NCBI GenBank assembly: GCA_964547105.1
Contig: CAZJLO010000001.1
Coordinates: 62,001 to 126,000, forward strand
DNA: 64,000 bases
Direction of reading: 5' to 3'
Source of the DNA: RXOA01 sp964547105
Lineage (GTDB): Bacteria > Bipolaricaulota > Bipolaricaulia > UBA7950 > UBA9294
Part shown: in pieces, positions 33,376 through 42,597 of the stretch
Layout of the letters: the number at the start of each line of letters is the position of its first letter
How positions within the stretch are numbered: position 1 is the stretch's first letter
The notes under the pieces: generated by a model
The model's input: the letters and a program-made list of their open reading frames with translations, nothing else
The model's database searches: none
What the model was told of the DNA's origin: nothing
Program-made: the position numbers and the translations under genes

Positions 33376-34050
33376 ATGGCAGAGCTCAAGGACTTCCGCA
33401 TCTTCTCCGATCTCAAGGCCAAGGATCTCGAAAGGCTCAAACAGACAGTTCGCCGGATTGAATGTGGAAAGGGAGAGATCATATTCCACGAAGGGGCGCC
33501 TGCTTTCGGCTTCTACCTGATCTTTGAGGGTATGGTGAAGCTGGTCAAACGCAGCACGCGCGCCAAGAGTCAGATCCTCAAGATCGCCGGACCGGGAGAG
33601 ATCCTCGGTGAAACGACCCTGTTCGACAAGGGGAGTCACAATGCGTATGCCAAGACTCTGGATCCTGTGGTCGTCGGCTTCATCGAGCGAGGAGATTTCT
33701 TCCATTTTCTCGAGCGACATCCGAAGACCATCTTCCGCCTGTACGAGAAACTCTCCGAGGAACTGAAGGCATTTCAGAACAAGCTTGCCGAACGCTCCTA
33801 CTCGTCGAGCAAGGAGCGACTTGCCCGTCTGATTCTCCACCTCGGCAAGAGCGGCGTTGAACTGTCGCGGGCAGAGCTGGCAGAGATGGCCGGCGTTTCT
33901 TCAAAGACCGCGATCCGTACGTTGAGCGAGCTCGAGAATCGCGGGATTATCGCGATGGAGAACCGCCGCATCCGCATCCTGCGCGAAGACTATCTTCAGA
34001 AAATCATGGAACCGTTCTCCGTCAATCTTGATCCCAATCTGATCATCTAG
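33376..34050 (+). CDS. Crp/Fnr-family transcriptional regulator, 224 aa
   Basis: An N-terminal cyclic-nucleotide-binding fold (about 8-125; GPGEILGETTLF is the phosphate-binding-cassette-like segment), a dimer helix, and a C-terminal winged helix with LSRAELAEMAGVSSKTAIRTLSELE. Only one Cys is present near the N-terminus, so an FNR-type Fe-S cluster is unlikely. ATG 33376 has a weak G-rich site. Placed before a two-component pair. The effector is unknown. Confidence 0.9.
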   Translation: MAELKDFRIFSDLKAKDLERLKQTVRRIECGKGEIIFHEGAPAFGFYLIFEGMVKLVKRSTRAKSQILKIAGPGEILGETTLFDKGSHNAYAKTLDPVVVGFIERGDFFHFLERHPKTIFRLYEKLSEELKAFQNKLAERSYSSSKERLARLILHLGKSGVELSRAELAEMAGVSSKTAIRTLSELENRGIIAMENRRIRILREDYLQKIMEPFSVNLDPNLII

Positions 34051-34171
34051 CGGACTGAAAAACGTCTTCCTCTTAGGTGATCTGTGTCCTGTCGGATACT
34101 CACCGATTTCCGTATGGTGCAATTGAAGGCTCGTCCATCTCTGCCTGAAACGATGTTTGAGGAATGAACCA

Positions 34172-36013
34172 TTGACCACACGATCCAACACTGTGGAGAA
34201 GGGTATTGTTGTCGCTTCGGCGTACGTCATTGCGGTGCTCGTACTTGTCGTTCTTCGCATGACCGAGACGTTGCCGATTCCTCTTGTCTTCATCGCGCTC
34301 GCGGTACCGCTTGCCCTGGTCGCAGCAAGTGTTCGACTTCGTGGTTCACTCGTAATCGCCGTTCTCACATCGGCAATCGGCGTTCCTTTCCTGTTGCACT
34401 CGGACGGGCTTCTCATCGGTGTGCTGTTCGCCACCAACCTCTCTGTGGCTTCGATCATTGGGCTGGCGGTGGGCCGACGCGCCGGAATGCGGGATCGCTG
34501 GCGGCATTCTCATACCCTTGATGACCGTCACGACGATGAGGTATTCGAAGGCTCGCTGAACGTTCTCCACTTCATCGATCGTGAGGGAACCATCCTCCGC
34601 CGGAACGAGTCATCACGTAGCGTTCTCGGGCACATGACAAAGCGGTCGCTGCAATTTTCGGAGTATGTCCACCCGGAAGAGTTGGACCGCATGAAAACCG
34701 AATTGATGCGGCTGTTCGAGCGAGGAGAGATCCGCGACATTAAGACGCGGTTCATGAACGAGCGACGCGAGCAGATTCCTATGGAGCTACGCGCTCAACG
34801 GATTTCGGATCGAATGGCTCTCGTCGAGGCGCAGGATCGCCGCCAAGTGGTTGCGCTGGAGCGGCGCTTGATGGAAGCGGAAGCACGCTACCGGTTTCTC
34901 ATCGAGGCAGCCGTGGACACGCTTGATTCGGGAATCATCATCAGCGATCGCAAACACCATGTCGTTTGGGCGAACGAGACCATCGGGCGGTTCTTCGGGA
35001 TTGACCGAGATCGATTGATCGGGATCGATTCCATGCGAGCATTCGCCCGATTTGTCGGGGTTTTCGAGAACTGCGAAGAAGTCAGTCGTGTCGTCGAGCA
35101 AGCGATCGATGCCCGGACGCCAGTCGAATCCTATACATGCCGTGTCAAGCCCGGTATGGGACGAGAGGAGCGCGTGTTGGCCTACCGATCGATTCCCGTG
35201 GAAACGGAGCGCTATCGTGGCGGACGGATTGACCACTTCATCGACATCACCGAGATCAAGCGATTGGAGGAGGGCCTGCTGGAAAAGACGCAGAATCTCC
35301 AACGGACACTCCAGAAGCTCGAGGAATTCTCGTACGTCGTCTCTCATGACCTCAAAGAACCGCTCCGCACCGTAGAGGCGTTCAGTGGATTCCTCATCGA
35401 AGACTACGCAGACAAACTGGATGAAGAGGGCAATACGTACCTTCAGACATTGCGCAAGACGTCCGGCCGGATGCGGGCGTTGATCAACGATCTTCTTTCC
35501 CTGTCAAGCATCCACATCGATTCGGCTTCCACCGAGAGAATTCCCGTTTCGAGGCTACTTGAGGAGACGCGCGGGGATCTTGAGATGAGGCTGCGCGGCG
35601 TAAACCTCCAGATTGACGAAGATCTTCCTACTGTGGTTGGGAGCGAGGTACGGATCGGAGAGTTGTTCAGCAACTTGATCGTGAACGCAATCAAGTACAA
35701 TGATAAGGCTTTGCCCACGTTGCATGTTGGATGGACCCACAAGGAGAACCGTAACGGTATGTGTACCTTTTTCGTCAAGGACAACGGAATCGGAATAGAA
35801 AGCCGATACCGTGAAAGGATCTTCGGCATCTTCGAGAAGCTGAATCCTCGCAAGGATGTTGAAGGAACAGGCGCTGGTTTGGCGATCTGTAAGCGGATCG
35901 TCGAAGAACATGGGGGGGATATCTGGGTGGAATCCGAGGTGGGGGTAGGAAGCACGTTCTTCTTCACCCTGCCCAGAGCAACGGCAAGAAGCGAGGTGGA
36001 AACCCATGCTTAG
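34172..36013 (+). CDS. PAS-domain sensor histidine kinase, 613 aa
   Basis: Hydrophobic helices in the first 95 residues (membrane anchor), two PAS-type domains (about 125-240 and 245-365), a HisKA domain with the phospho-acceptor in VVSHDLKEPLRTVEAF, and a HATPase domain with NAIKYND, KDNGIGIE and GTGAGLAICKRIVEEHGG. The kinase core resembles phytochrome-type kinases that signal to Rcp1-like regulators, and exactly such a regulator overlaps its 3' end. TTG 34172 follows GAGGAA at good spacing; TTG 34157 is an alternative. Confidence 0.9.
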   Translation: MTTRSNTVEKGIVVASAYVIAVLVLVVLRMTETLPIPLVFIALAVPLALVAASVRLRGSLVIAVLTSAIGVPFLLHSDGLLIGVLFATNLSVASIIGLAVGRRAGMRDRWRHSHTLDDRHDDEVFEGSLNVLHFIDREGTILRRNESSRSVLGHMTKRSLQFSEYVHPEELDRMKTELMRLFERGEIRDIKTRFMNERREQIPMELRAQRISDRMALVEAQDRRQVVALERRLMEAEARYRFLIEAAVDTLDSGIIISDRKHHVVWANETIGRFFGIDRDRLIGIDSMRAFARFVGVFENCEEVSRVVEQAIDARTPVESYTCRVKPGMGREERVLAYRSIPVETERYRGGRIDHFIDITEIKRLEEGLLEKTQNLQRTLQKLEEFSYVVSHDLKEPLRTVEAFSGFLIEDYADKLDEEGNTYLQTLRKTSGRMRALINDLLSLSSIHIDSASTERIPVSRLLEETRGDLEMRLRGVNLQIDEDLPTVVGSEVRIGELFSNLIVNAIKYNDKALPTLHVGWTHKENRNGMCTFFVKDNGIGIESRYRERIFGIFEKLNPRKDVEGTGAGLAICKRIVEEHGGDIWVESEVGVGSTFFFTLPRATARSEVETHA

Positions 36014-36440
36014 CCCGGACCGAATGAACGTCCTGGTTGTCGAGGATAACGAGGACGACGTGATGATCATCAAGCGTGCCATGCGCAAGAGTGAGTTCAA
36101 GTGCGACCTTTACTTCGCCTACGATGGCGAGCAGGCACTGGACTTTCTTCACCGGCAAGGCGAGTTTGATGACGCACCCAAGCCCGACTTGGTCCTTCTC
36201 GATCTCAAGCTCCCCAAAGCGAACGGATTCGAAGTCCTCGCGGTCATCAAACAAGATGAACGTCTGCGGAGGATCCCCGTTATCGTCTTGACGAACTCCG
36301 AGCGGGATGAGGACATGGTTCGCGCCTACGACAGCGGCGCGGCAAGCTACATGACCAAGCCGGTGGATTCCAAGGATTTTGAGCGTCTGATCCAGACGGT
36401 TCAGGAGTACTGGCGAATCGCCCGACTTCCGACGGAATAA
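36006..36440 (+). CDS. Rcp1/CheY-like single-domain response regulator, 144 aa
   Basis: A stand-alone receiver domain: acidic pair in VVEDNEDD, phospho-acceptor Asp in LVLLDLKLPKANG, Thr/Ser in VLTNSE and conserved Lys in MTKPVD. No output domain, so it acts by protein interaction or as a phosphorelay intermediate. It overlaps the kinase by 8 bp and is certainly its partner. Confidence 0.93.
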   Translation: MLSPDRMNVLVVEDNEDDVMIIKRAMRKSEFKCDLYFAYDGEQALDFLHRQGEFDDAPKPDLVLLDLKLPKANGFEVLAVIKQDERLRRIPVIVLTNSERDEDMVRAYDSGAASYMTKPVDSKDFERLIQTVQEYWRIARLPTE

Positions 36441-36444
36441 TGAC

Positions 36445-37434
36445 CTAGCGGTGGGCGTGGCCGACGAGTACGCCAAGTCCGAGCACGACCGCAAGGGTCA
36501 GGCCGATCACAACTGTGACCGCCATCCATTCGGTCGATGGCGTCGAACCATGGGCGGGAGCGTCGACGAAATCGCCCGCTTCATCCAGGGTTTGCCCGGA
36601 AGACGGTTCTGCCGCCGCCGGCTGCTCCGGGGAATCGTTGAGAGACTCCTTCAGGCGGACGGCCTCGTTCCGGACAATGCTCCAATCACCCGGAGTAAGC
36701 TCGCGAGGTGCTTCCGCCAGTTGGATCAGCCGCCCGACTGCAGCGACCGCTTCCCCAGGAAGGACACCAGCGGGAGCCTCCCCAAGAAAAGCGAGCGCCT
36801 CGATCCACTGGGGATCAAGCCGCGCAGCATCCGGTGCAGCGAGAAGCCCCTCAGCAATGAACGCGGCCGAGAAGCGTACTTGACCGTCAGCCTCGTCGAT
36901 TTCCGCCAGAAGAGACTCCACGAGGGCATCAAGCAACTCTTTGATCTCGAGAATCATCACGAAGAACCCGTCGTCCGCGGCTTCGTTCATGATCGGAAGC
37001 AACATCTCCGGATCGGATTCGCTGAGATCGTCAAGATGCAGAAAAACCTCACGGTACAGATGATCTTCCTCCGTCAACCGCCGACGCAATTCCGTTGACG
37101 CGACGATTGGTTCCGCCGGCGGATTCGGCTCCTCAACAAGCAGTAGCATCAACTGCTCCGCAGCATCTTGCGTCCGGCGCATGACGGACGTCAGACCTTT
37201 TGGCACATTCGGCGGCGTCCCCTGGAACAAGTACTCGCCGTACGCTTGATGAAGCGCGACACACGGCGCCCAGGAGGCAAGGCAACATCCTCCCGCTTGG
37301 CCCCATGCCTCTGCGGATGAAGAGGATGCCACACCTCCCACACCGAACATACTGAGGACGCCTATCGCAAACAGGATCCGTATCACGCTGACGACAACTC
37401 CTTGGCTCAAGAGCAAGCGTACATCAAGACTCAT
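36445..37434 (-). CDS. uncharacterised membrane-anchored protein, 329 aa
   Basis: No family recognised. ATG 37434 begins a basic then hydrophobic segment (about 14-35, signal-like). The central part is acidic and helical with paired cysteines near the N-terminus (GGCCLASWAPC). A C-terminal transmembrane helix (about 303-325, VVIGLTLAVVLGLGVLVG) is followed by HAHR. This fits a protein exported and anchored by its C-terminus. Convergent with the response regulator. Confidence 0.65.
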   Translation of the reverse strand: MSLDVRLLLSQGVVVSVIRILFAIGVLSMFGVGGVASSSSAEAWGQAGGCCLASWAPCVALHQAYGEYLFQGTPPNVPKGLTSVMRRTQDAAEQLMLLLVEEPNPPAEPIVASTELRRRLTEEDHLYREVFLHLDDLSESDPEMLLPIMNEAADDGFFVMILEIKELLDALVESLLAEIDEADGQVRFSAAFIAEGLLAAPDAARLDPQWIEALAFLGEAPAGVLPGEAVAAVGRLIQLAEAPRELTPGDWSIVRNEAVRLKESLNDSPEQPAAAEPSSGQTLDEAGDFVDAPAHGSTPSTEWMAVTVVIGLTLAVVLGLGVLVGHAHR

Positions 37435-37446
37435 GGTGTTTCGTTC

Positions 37447-37476
37447 TTGTCGCACATTATCATCTTCCAGTAGAAT
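37447..37476 (+). promoter_or_regulatory. promoter of nucleoside ABC operon
   Basis: TTGTCG (37447-37452), 18 bp, TAGAAT (37471-37476). The roughly 80-nt leader contains a repeated GGTCCGAC and possible small hairpin before AAAGGAGG. Confidence 0.45.
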
Positions 37477-37560
37477 GCTTTCTAGACCAATCGGTCCGAC
37501 GGTCCGACAGCTTGGCGCTACCGGATCGTGCGACCCGGCAAGGAGCAAAGGAGGCGTCGA

Positions 37561-38736
37561 TTGAAGAAGCTACTCAGCCTGATTGCCATCGCAATGTTAG
37601 GTGTGATGGTTGTTTCAGCAATCGGATTCGCGGAAGGGCAGTTCGCTGTCGTTCTCGATGTAGGCGGGCGAGGCGACTTGTCGTTCAACGACATGGGGTT
37701 CCTCGGTGCCGAAGCGGCAGCCGCGGAGTACGACATGGAATGGATCGAACTCCAGAGTACAACGGCAGCAGACTACGGCCCGAATCTGCGGAATCTGGCC
37801 CGCGCAGAGGAATACGATCTGATCATCGGTGTCGGATACTTGTTTACCGATGCCATGATTGAGGTCGCGGCCGAGTTCCCGGATCAGAAGTTCGCGATTA
37901 TCGATGGGTACATCCTGGATACGCCAAACGTCTTGAGCATCGTCTACGCCGAGTATCAGCCGGCAGCACTGATCGGCGCCCTTGCCGCGATGGCGGGAGC
38001 GTACCACGACTACGATGCCGCAGGCGTCGTTCTGGGGATGGAGATTTCGGTCCTCTACAAGTTCGAGGCTGGTTTCCGGTTCGGGATGGCCTGGGGACTC
38101 GACAAGTACGCAGAGGAAACCGGGACGGAAGCTACGGTGAATTTCCTGTATGACTACACGGGCTCGTTCGATGACATCGCGCTCGGAAAGACGTCATCCG
38201 AAGCGATGCTCGCCCAGGGCGCCGTGGGGATCTTCAACGTGGCCGGCCCGCTCGGCCTCGGAGACCACGAAGCCGTGGACGAAGCCCATTTGAACGCTGG
38301 CACCATGTACGGGCCTCCGTACTACTTCGGTGTTGACGCAACGCAGGATTACATCGGCAACGGCTACCACGGCATTGCAAGTGCGATGAAGCATGTGGAC
38401 ACCGGTGTCTATGATGCCGTCGTCAGCGTCGCAACCGGCACCTACGAAGGCGGCCTGAAGGTGTACGGAATCAACGAAGGCGGCGGATCCATCAGCAACG
38501 TGAACGACCTGCTGAATTTCATCCCGTTCGCGAAGCGACAGGGCGCCGTCACGGTGGATACCTACGAAGTTCTGGCGAACTGGGCTATGAACCGCGCCAC
38601 GCTCCCCGAGTGGATCTGGGATGCCGTTGACGAGTTGGAGGCGGGAATCGCTGATGGCTCGATCGAGGTCCCAACCGCGCTTACGTTGGAGCAGATGCGG
38701 GCGGTCCGCGCTCAGTACGAACTCGGCGCTCCGTAG
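37561..38736 (+). CDS. BMP-family (PnrA-like) nucleoside-binding protein, 391 aa
   Basis: Exported binding protein of a BMP/PnrA-type importer, a family known to bind purine and pyrimidine nucleosides. The signal peptide (1-24) ends SAIGFAEG without a lipobox. Family motifs: GRGDLSFNDMGFLGA near residue 38, DLIIGVGYLFTDAM, YHDYDAAGVVLGMEISVLYKFEAGF region (landmark GMEISVLYKFEAG) and GVDATQDYI. TTG 37561 is set by AAAGGAGG. The pyrimidine phosphorylase and cdd genes about 10 kb away fit nucleoside uptake. Confidence 0.9.
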   Translation: MKKLLSLIAIAMLGVMVVSAIGFAEGQFAVVLDVGGRGDLSFNDMGFLGAEAAAAEYDMEWIELQSTTAADYGPNLRNLARAEEYDLIIGVGYLFTDAMIEVAAEFPDQKFAIIDGYILDTPNVLSIVYAEYQPAALIGALAAMAGAYHDYDAAGVVLGMEISVLYKFEAGFRFGMAWGLDKYAEETGTEATVNFLYDYTGSFDDIALGKTSSEAMLAQGAVGIFNVAGPLGLGDHEAVDEAHLNAGTMYGPPYYFGVDATQDYIGNGYHGIASAMKHVDTGVYDAVVSVATGTYEGGLKVYGINEGGGSISNVNDLLNFIPFAKRQGAVTVDTYEVLANWAMNRATLPEWIWDAVDELEAGIADGSIEVPTALTLEQMRAVRAQYELGAP

Positions 38737-38764
38737 GTGGCACGATCTAAGCTCTGCTAAGTCC

Positions 38765-38794
38765 GGGAGAGAGGACCTTAAGGGACTCTCTCCC
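38765..38794 (+). terminator. intercistronic hairpin after binding-protein gene
   Basis: A 9-bp perfect stem (38765-38773 with 38786-38794, GGGAGAGAG/CTCTCTCCC) with only ATCTTTCT after it. It is probably a weak terminator or mRNA-stabilising structure that keeps the binding protein more abundant than the membrane parts. Confidence 0.55.
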
Positions 38795-38832
38795 ATCTTT
38801 CTGGGTCTGCTGGACACCATCGGGAGATGTTG

Positions 38833-40419
38833 ATGACTCAAGAAAACAGCTACTACCTACGTGCAGAAGGCATTACCAAGGTCTACTCGGACGGCACCGT
38901 CGCACTAAAAGAAGCAACCATCGATATCCATTCCTATGAGATCATGGGGCTTCTTGGAGAGAACGGTGCCGGGAAAACGACCTTTACGAAGATCCTGTCA
39001 GGGCTCCTCCCTCCAACGAGAGGCCGTGTCATCTCTCCCAGCGGGCCCGTCCGTTTCACATGCCCGCGCGAGGCGTTGGATTTCGGGATTGGCATGGTTC
39101 ACCAGCACTTCGCCCTTGTCGGAACGTTCACCGCTACCGAGAACGTCGCACTGAGCCACGAGCGGCCACTCTCGCGGATCCGGCTTACCAAGGCGAAAGA
39201 GCGGCTCGAGACGTTGATGGAGCAAAGCGGGCTTCATGTTCCGCTTGACGTTCCTGTCGAAAAACTGGCTGTGGGCGAGCAGCAACGCGTCGAGATCCTG
39301 AAGGTCCTCTCGCGCGATGTCGATTTGCTGATCCTCGACGAACCCACATCCGTTCTGACCCCCTTGGAAGTCGATGAGCTGTTCGAGCTTCTCACCAAGC
39401 TGAAGGAAGCAGGAACTTCGCTGATCTTGATCACACACAAGCTCAAGGAAGTTCAGTCGGTTACGGATCGCATTGTCGTCCTTCGCCACGGCGAACTTGT
39501 GGGCGATGTCCAAACACAGGCAACAAACACAGATAGGCTTGCTCAACTCATGGTAGGGCAGGCAGCGGACGAAGGCATCGACGCGGTGGAACTTCGAACG
39601 GATGACATTCCGATCCGAGCCCAGCGCGCGGAACCTGATCGATCGGCTCCCAGTGTGCTTCGCGTCGAGAACCTGTTCGTCAAAGGCGACACCGGCGAGG
39701 TTGCTGTAGAAGGTGTTTCTCTCGATGTCTATGGTGGTGAGATCTTCGGAATCGCCGGTGTGGAGGGAAACGGACAGAGCGAGCTCGTCGAATCGCTCAC
39801 GGGGTTGCGCGTTCCGGTCTCGGGAGAGGCAACGGTTAACGGGGAGAACATCCTCGGTGAGGATCCGCGCATCATCTACAAGATGGGCGTGGCTCACATT
39901 CCGGAAGATCGCTGGGAGTTGGGCCTTGTCCTTCCATTCACGCTTGCGGAAAACGCGATCCTCGGAGTCCATCAGTGGGAGGAGTTCAAGGGCCCGCTGG
40001 GGTTCTTGAAGTGGCCCACGATTAACCGCCATGTTCGTGCACTGATGGATCAGTTCGACATCCGTGCCACCGGCCCGGGGGCACCGGCAAAGAGCCTCTC
40101 GGGAGGGAATCAGCAGAAACTGATCGTGGGGCGTGAACTGGCCAAGGATCCGGCGATCATTGTGGCGGCACAGCCCACGCGCGGACTGGATATCGGAGCG
40201 GCGAAGTACATTCGAGACTTGCTTGTGGATATGCGGAACAAGGGGCGTGCGATCTTGTTGGTGTCGGCCGATCTCGACGAGGTTCTTGCTCTGTCGGATC
40301 GGATCGCCATCATGTACGAGGGGCGTTTCATGGCCGTCTGTTCTCCTGGGGAACTCAATCGTCAGAAAATCGGCCTGCTGATGGGCGGCGCTGTCGCCTG
40401 TGAGGAGGAAGCAACATGA
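38833..40419 (+). CDS. nucleoside ABC transporter ATPase, two ABC domains, 528 aa
   Basis: Tandem ATPase of the RbsA/NupO type. The first domain has Walker A GENGAGKTT, Walker B LLILDEPTSVLTP; the second has the characteristic degenerate GVEGNGQSEL, signature LSGGNQQKLIVGREL and AAQPTRGLD. Only the signature of the second domain is perfect (first: LAVGEQQRVEIL). ATG 38833 has GGGAG 6 nt upstream. It overlaps the permease by ATGA. Confidence 0.93.
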   Translation: MTQENSYYLRAEGITKVYSDGTVALKEATIDIHSYEIMGLLGENGAGKTTFTKILSGLLPPTRGRVISPSGPVRFTCPREALDFGIGMVHQHFALVGTFTATENVALSHERPLSRIRLTKAKERLETLMEQSGLHVPLDVPVEKLAVGEQQRVEILKVLSRDVDLLILDEPTSVLTPLEVDELFELLTKLKEAGTSLILITHKLKEVQSVTDRIVVLRHGELVGDVQTQATNTDRLAQLMVGQAADEGIDAVELRTDDIPIRAQRAEPDRSAPSVLRVENLFVKGDTGEVAVEGVSLDVYGGEIFGIAGVEGNGQSELVESLTGLRVPVSGEATVNGENILGEDPRIIYKMGVAHIPEDRWELGLVLPFTLAENAILGVHQWEEFKGPLGFLKWPTINRHVRALMDQFDIRATGPGAPAKSLSGGNQQKLIVGRELAKDPAIIVAAQPTRGLDIGAAKYIRDLLVDMRNKGRAILLVSADLDEVLALSDRIAIMYEGRFMAVCSPGELNRQKIGLLMGGAVACEEEAT

Positions 40420-41579
40420 CGGAGCAACAGGGAAGATCGGAATCCCGGCTGTTGCGCGGCGCTCACCGGACATTGACAGGTCTTCATCCCGTCTTTGAAT
40501 CCCTACTCGCCGCTATTGTCGGGCTTCTCATCGGAGCCTTGCTCATGTATCTCTATGGGTTCAATCCGTGGAGGGCCTACATCGCGCTGTTCCGTGGTGC
40601 GTTTGCTGGGTCGTATGAGTTCGCGAGTTCGCTTTCTCGTGCGACGCCTCTCATCCTCACTGCGTTGACGTTCTCGATCTGCTTGCGGTCCGGGATGTTC
40701 AACATCGGCGCCGAAGGGCAAATGATGATTGGAGCTGTCGCCGCAGTGTGTGTAGCGCTGTTCGCTCTTCCTACCGGCGTCGGCCAAATCGTGGGGTTGA
40801 TCCTCGCAGCCGCGGCGGGAGCCATTTGGAGTCTGGTTCCTGCTGCTCTGAAGCTATGGCGAGGGGTTCACGAGGTCATCTCGACGATCATGTTCAACTG
40901 GATAGGGCGCTGGCTTGTCCTCTATCTGACCATCTACATCCTTGTAGACCCCGCGCGGTCCGAGCGGTCCCTGCAAATCCCGGTTAATGCGCGATTCCCT
41001 GTGCTGGTTAGGGGAACGGACCTCTCCTACACCCTCTTTGTCGCCCTGGCGTTCGCGCTTCTGATCTACTTCCTGCTCTGGCACACAACGACGGGATACG
41101 AGGTTCGTGCCGCCGGACTGAACCCCACCGCCGCACGCTACGGTGGAATCCGGATCAAGCGGACGACGTTTCTTGCGTTCATCCTCGGTGGAATGGCGGC
41201 CGGCCTGGCGGGGGCAACCATTGTCATGGGACTCCGGCCGGCGTACGCAATCTACGGCGGCGGCGGATTGCCCCAGTTGACGAACCTTGGTTTCGACGGA
41301 ATGGCTGTAGCCATGGTCGGCAGGAACCATCCGATCGGGATTCTCGTTTCGGCGCTATTTTTCGGGGGATTGAATGCTGGTGGGCGCGTCATGCAGTTCT
41401 ATGGTTCGAACCCCGTCCCTCTGGAGATGGTTCGCATCGTCGAAGGAGCGATTGTGCTTGCCATGTCCATCCCTGAATTGATCCGGATCTTTCCGACGGT
41501 CAAACGGGAAGGCGAGAGGTTCATCGGGCTGCTTCGGCGCACATCGTTGAAGGCCCGCAAAGGAGGGGATTCGGCATGA
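40416..41579 (+). CDS. nucleoside ABC transporter permease 1, 387 aa
   Basis: A membrane subunit of the branched-chain permease superfamily, nucleoside (NupP-like) type. About ten helices; landmark FNIGAEGQMMIGAV and the loop GVHEVISTIMFNW, plus GGMAAGLAGA near the C-terminal half. Overlaps both neighbours by 4 bp. Confidence 0.92.
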   Translation: MTEQQGRSESRLLRGAHRTLTGLHPVFESLLAAIVGLLIGALLMYLYGFNPWRAYIALFRGAFAGSYEFASSLSRATPLILTALTFSICLRSGMFNIGAEGQMMIGAVAAVCVALFALPTGVGQIVGLILAAAAGAIWSLVPAALKLWRGVHEVISTIMFNWIGRWLVLYLTIYILVDPARSERSLQIPVNARFPVLVRGTDLSYTLFVALAFALLIYFLLWHTTTGYEVRAAGLNPTAARYGGIRIKRTTFLAFILGGMAAGLAGATIVMGLRPAYAIYGGGGLPQLTNLGFDGMAVAMVGRNHPIGILVSALFFGGLNAGGRVMQFYGSNPVPLEMVRIVEGAIVLAMSIPELIRIFPTVKREGERFIGLLRRTSLKARKGGDSA

Positions 41580-42469
41580 GTTGGAATGACATACTGAGCC
41601 TGCTAAGAATCTCACTCCACGCCATGGTCCCGATCGTGCTCACGGCGGTCGGGGAGATCATTGGGCAAACCGCCGGTCTGTTCAACATCGGACTTGAGGG
41701 AATCCTGCTGATCAGCGCGTTCGGGGGAGCACTCGGTGCCGAGATCGGTGGTCCCGTTGTCGGGTTGGCAATCGGAATGGGCATCGGCGCGGTGATCAGC
41801 TTCGTGTTCGGGCTGATCAGCACCTACGGGAAGGGCACCCAGATGGTGACAGGAATCGGAATAAACCTGTTTGCCATGGGGTTTGTTGCGTTCGGACTGA
41901 TTGCACTGGGCGCACCGGGATTCCGTGACGTGCCGAAAGCCGCCGAAGTCGCCAAATGGTCCACACCGATGGGCGCCATGAGTCCTATGATCATCGTCGC
42001 TCTGGTGATGCCGTTTGTTATCTACTGGTTCCTGAAACGGACCCGGGCGGGCCTGATGCTGAAAGCTGTCGGAGAAATGCCGGAAGCTGCAGATGTCGCG
42101 GGCATTAACGTCAACGTCGTTCGAATTCTTGCCGCAACAGCAGGCGGTGTGCTGGCCGGATTGGCTGGGGCCTACATGAGCGTAGCGTGGATGGGTCTGG
42201 TCACCAAGGGACTCTCTGCCGGTCGCGGGTTTATCGCCTTGGCCTGTGTCGTATTCAGCGGCTTGAATCCGCTCCTGGCACTTCTCGGAGGTTTCATCTT
42301 CGGTTTGTTTCAGGCGCTCGCCGAGTGGATCAAGACACTTCCCTACAAACCGATTCCGAGCCAATTCGTGTCGATGCTCCCCTACATCGTGACGCTCCTT
42401 GTCGTGTCAGGGGCTATCGGCCGGGTCCGGTTCCCGAAAGCACAAGGAGAGCCGTATAAGCGAGAGTAG
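41576..42469 (+). CDS. nucleoside ABC transporter permease 2, 297 aa
   Basis: The second permease (NupQ-like) with GLFNIGLEGILLISAF and GVLAGLAGAYMSVAW, eight or so helices. It ends the BMP operon; the next promoter starts 8 bp after its stop. Confidence 0.92.
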   Translation: MSWNDILSLLRISLHAMVPIVLTAVGEIIGQTAGLFNIGLEGILLISAFGGALGAEIGGPVVGLAIGMGIGAVISFVFGLISTYGKGTQMVTGIGINLFAMGFVAFGLIALGAPGFRDVPKAAEVAKWSTPMGAMSPMIIVALVMPFVIYWFLKRTRAGLMLKAVGEMPEAADVAGINVNVVRILAATAGGVLAGLAGAYMSVAWMGLVTKGLSAGRGFIALACVVFSGLNPLLALLGGFIFGLFQALAEWIKTLPYKPIPSQFVSMLPYIVTLLVVSGAIGRVRFPKAQGEPYKRE

Positions 42470-42476
42470 ATCTGCC

Positions 42477-42505
42477 TTGACCAGTACTGTCACGGAGACT
42501 ATGAT
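42477..42505 (+). promoter_or_regulatory. promoter of phnD-like operon
   Basis: TTGACC (42477-42482), 17 bp, TATGAT (42500-42505). Transcript start about 42512, giving an 86-nt leader. Confidence 0.75.
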
Positions 42506-42511
42506 GGACCC

Positions 42512-42597
42512 ATGAGGATCTAAGAGAGCAGGCTCTTTTTCGGGATTCTGTCCATGGTCTGCTCTTGGAGGGCGTGACTGCATCCAGGAGGTGCAAT
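42512..42597 (+). promoter_or_regulatory. structured leader with two exclusive hairpins, before phnD-like gene
   Basis: AAGAG (42522-42526) can pair with CTCTT (42533-42537) followed by T's, a small terminator-like hairpin. Alternatively 42524-42534 pairs with 42556-42566 (core AGAGCAG/CTGCTCT plus G-U pairs), which would disrupt it. A good AGGAGGTG site lies at 42586-42593. No known riboswitch motif was recognised. Confidence 0.4.

Noticed and set aside
34051..34171. Crp-type binding site upstream of the histidine kinase (TGTGT...CTCACC)
   Set aside because: Only half of the palindrome matches, too weak to call.
38998..40473. 491-aa minus-strand ORF opposite the nucleoside ABC ATPase
   Set aside because: Shadow of a strongly supported ABC gene.
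42513..42524. Three-codon ORF (ATG-AGG-ATC-TAA) in the phn leader
   Set aside because: Too short and without a ribosome site; likely chance.
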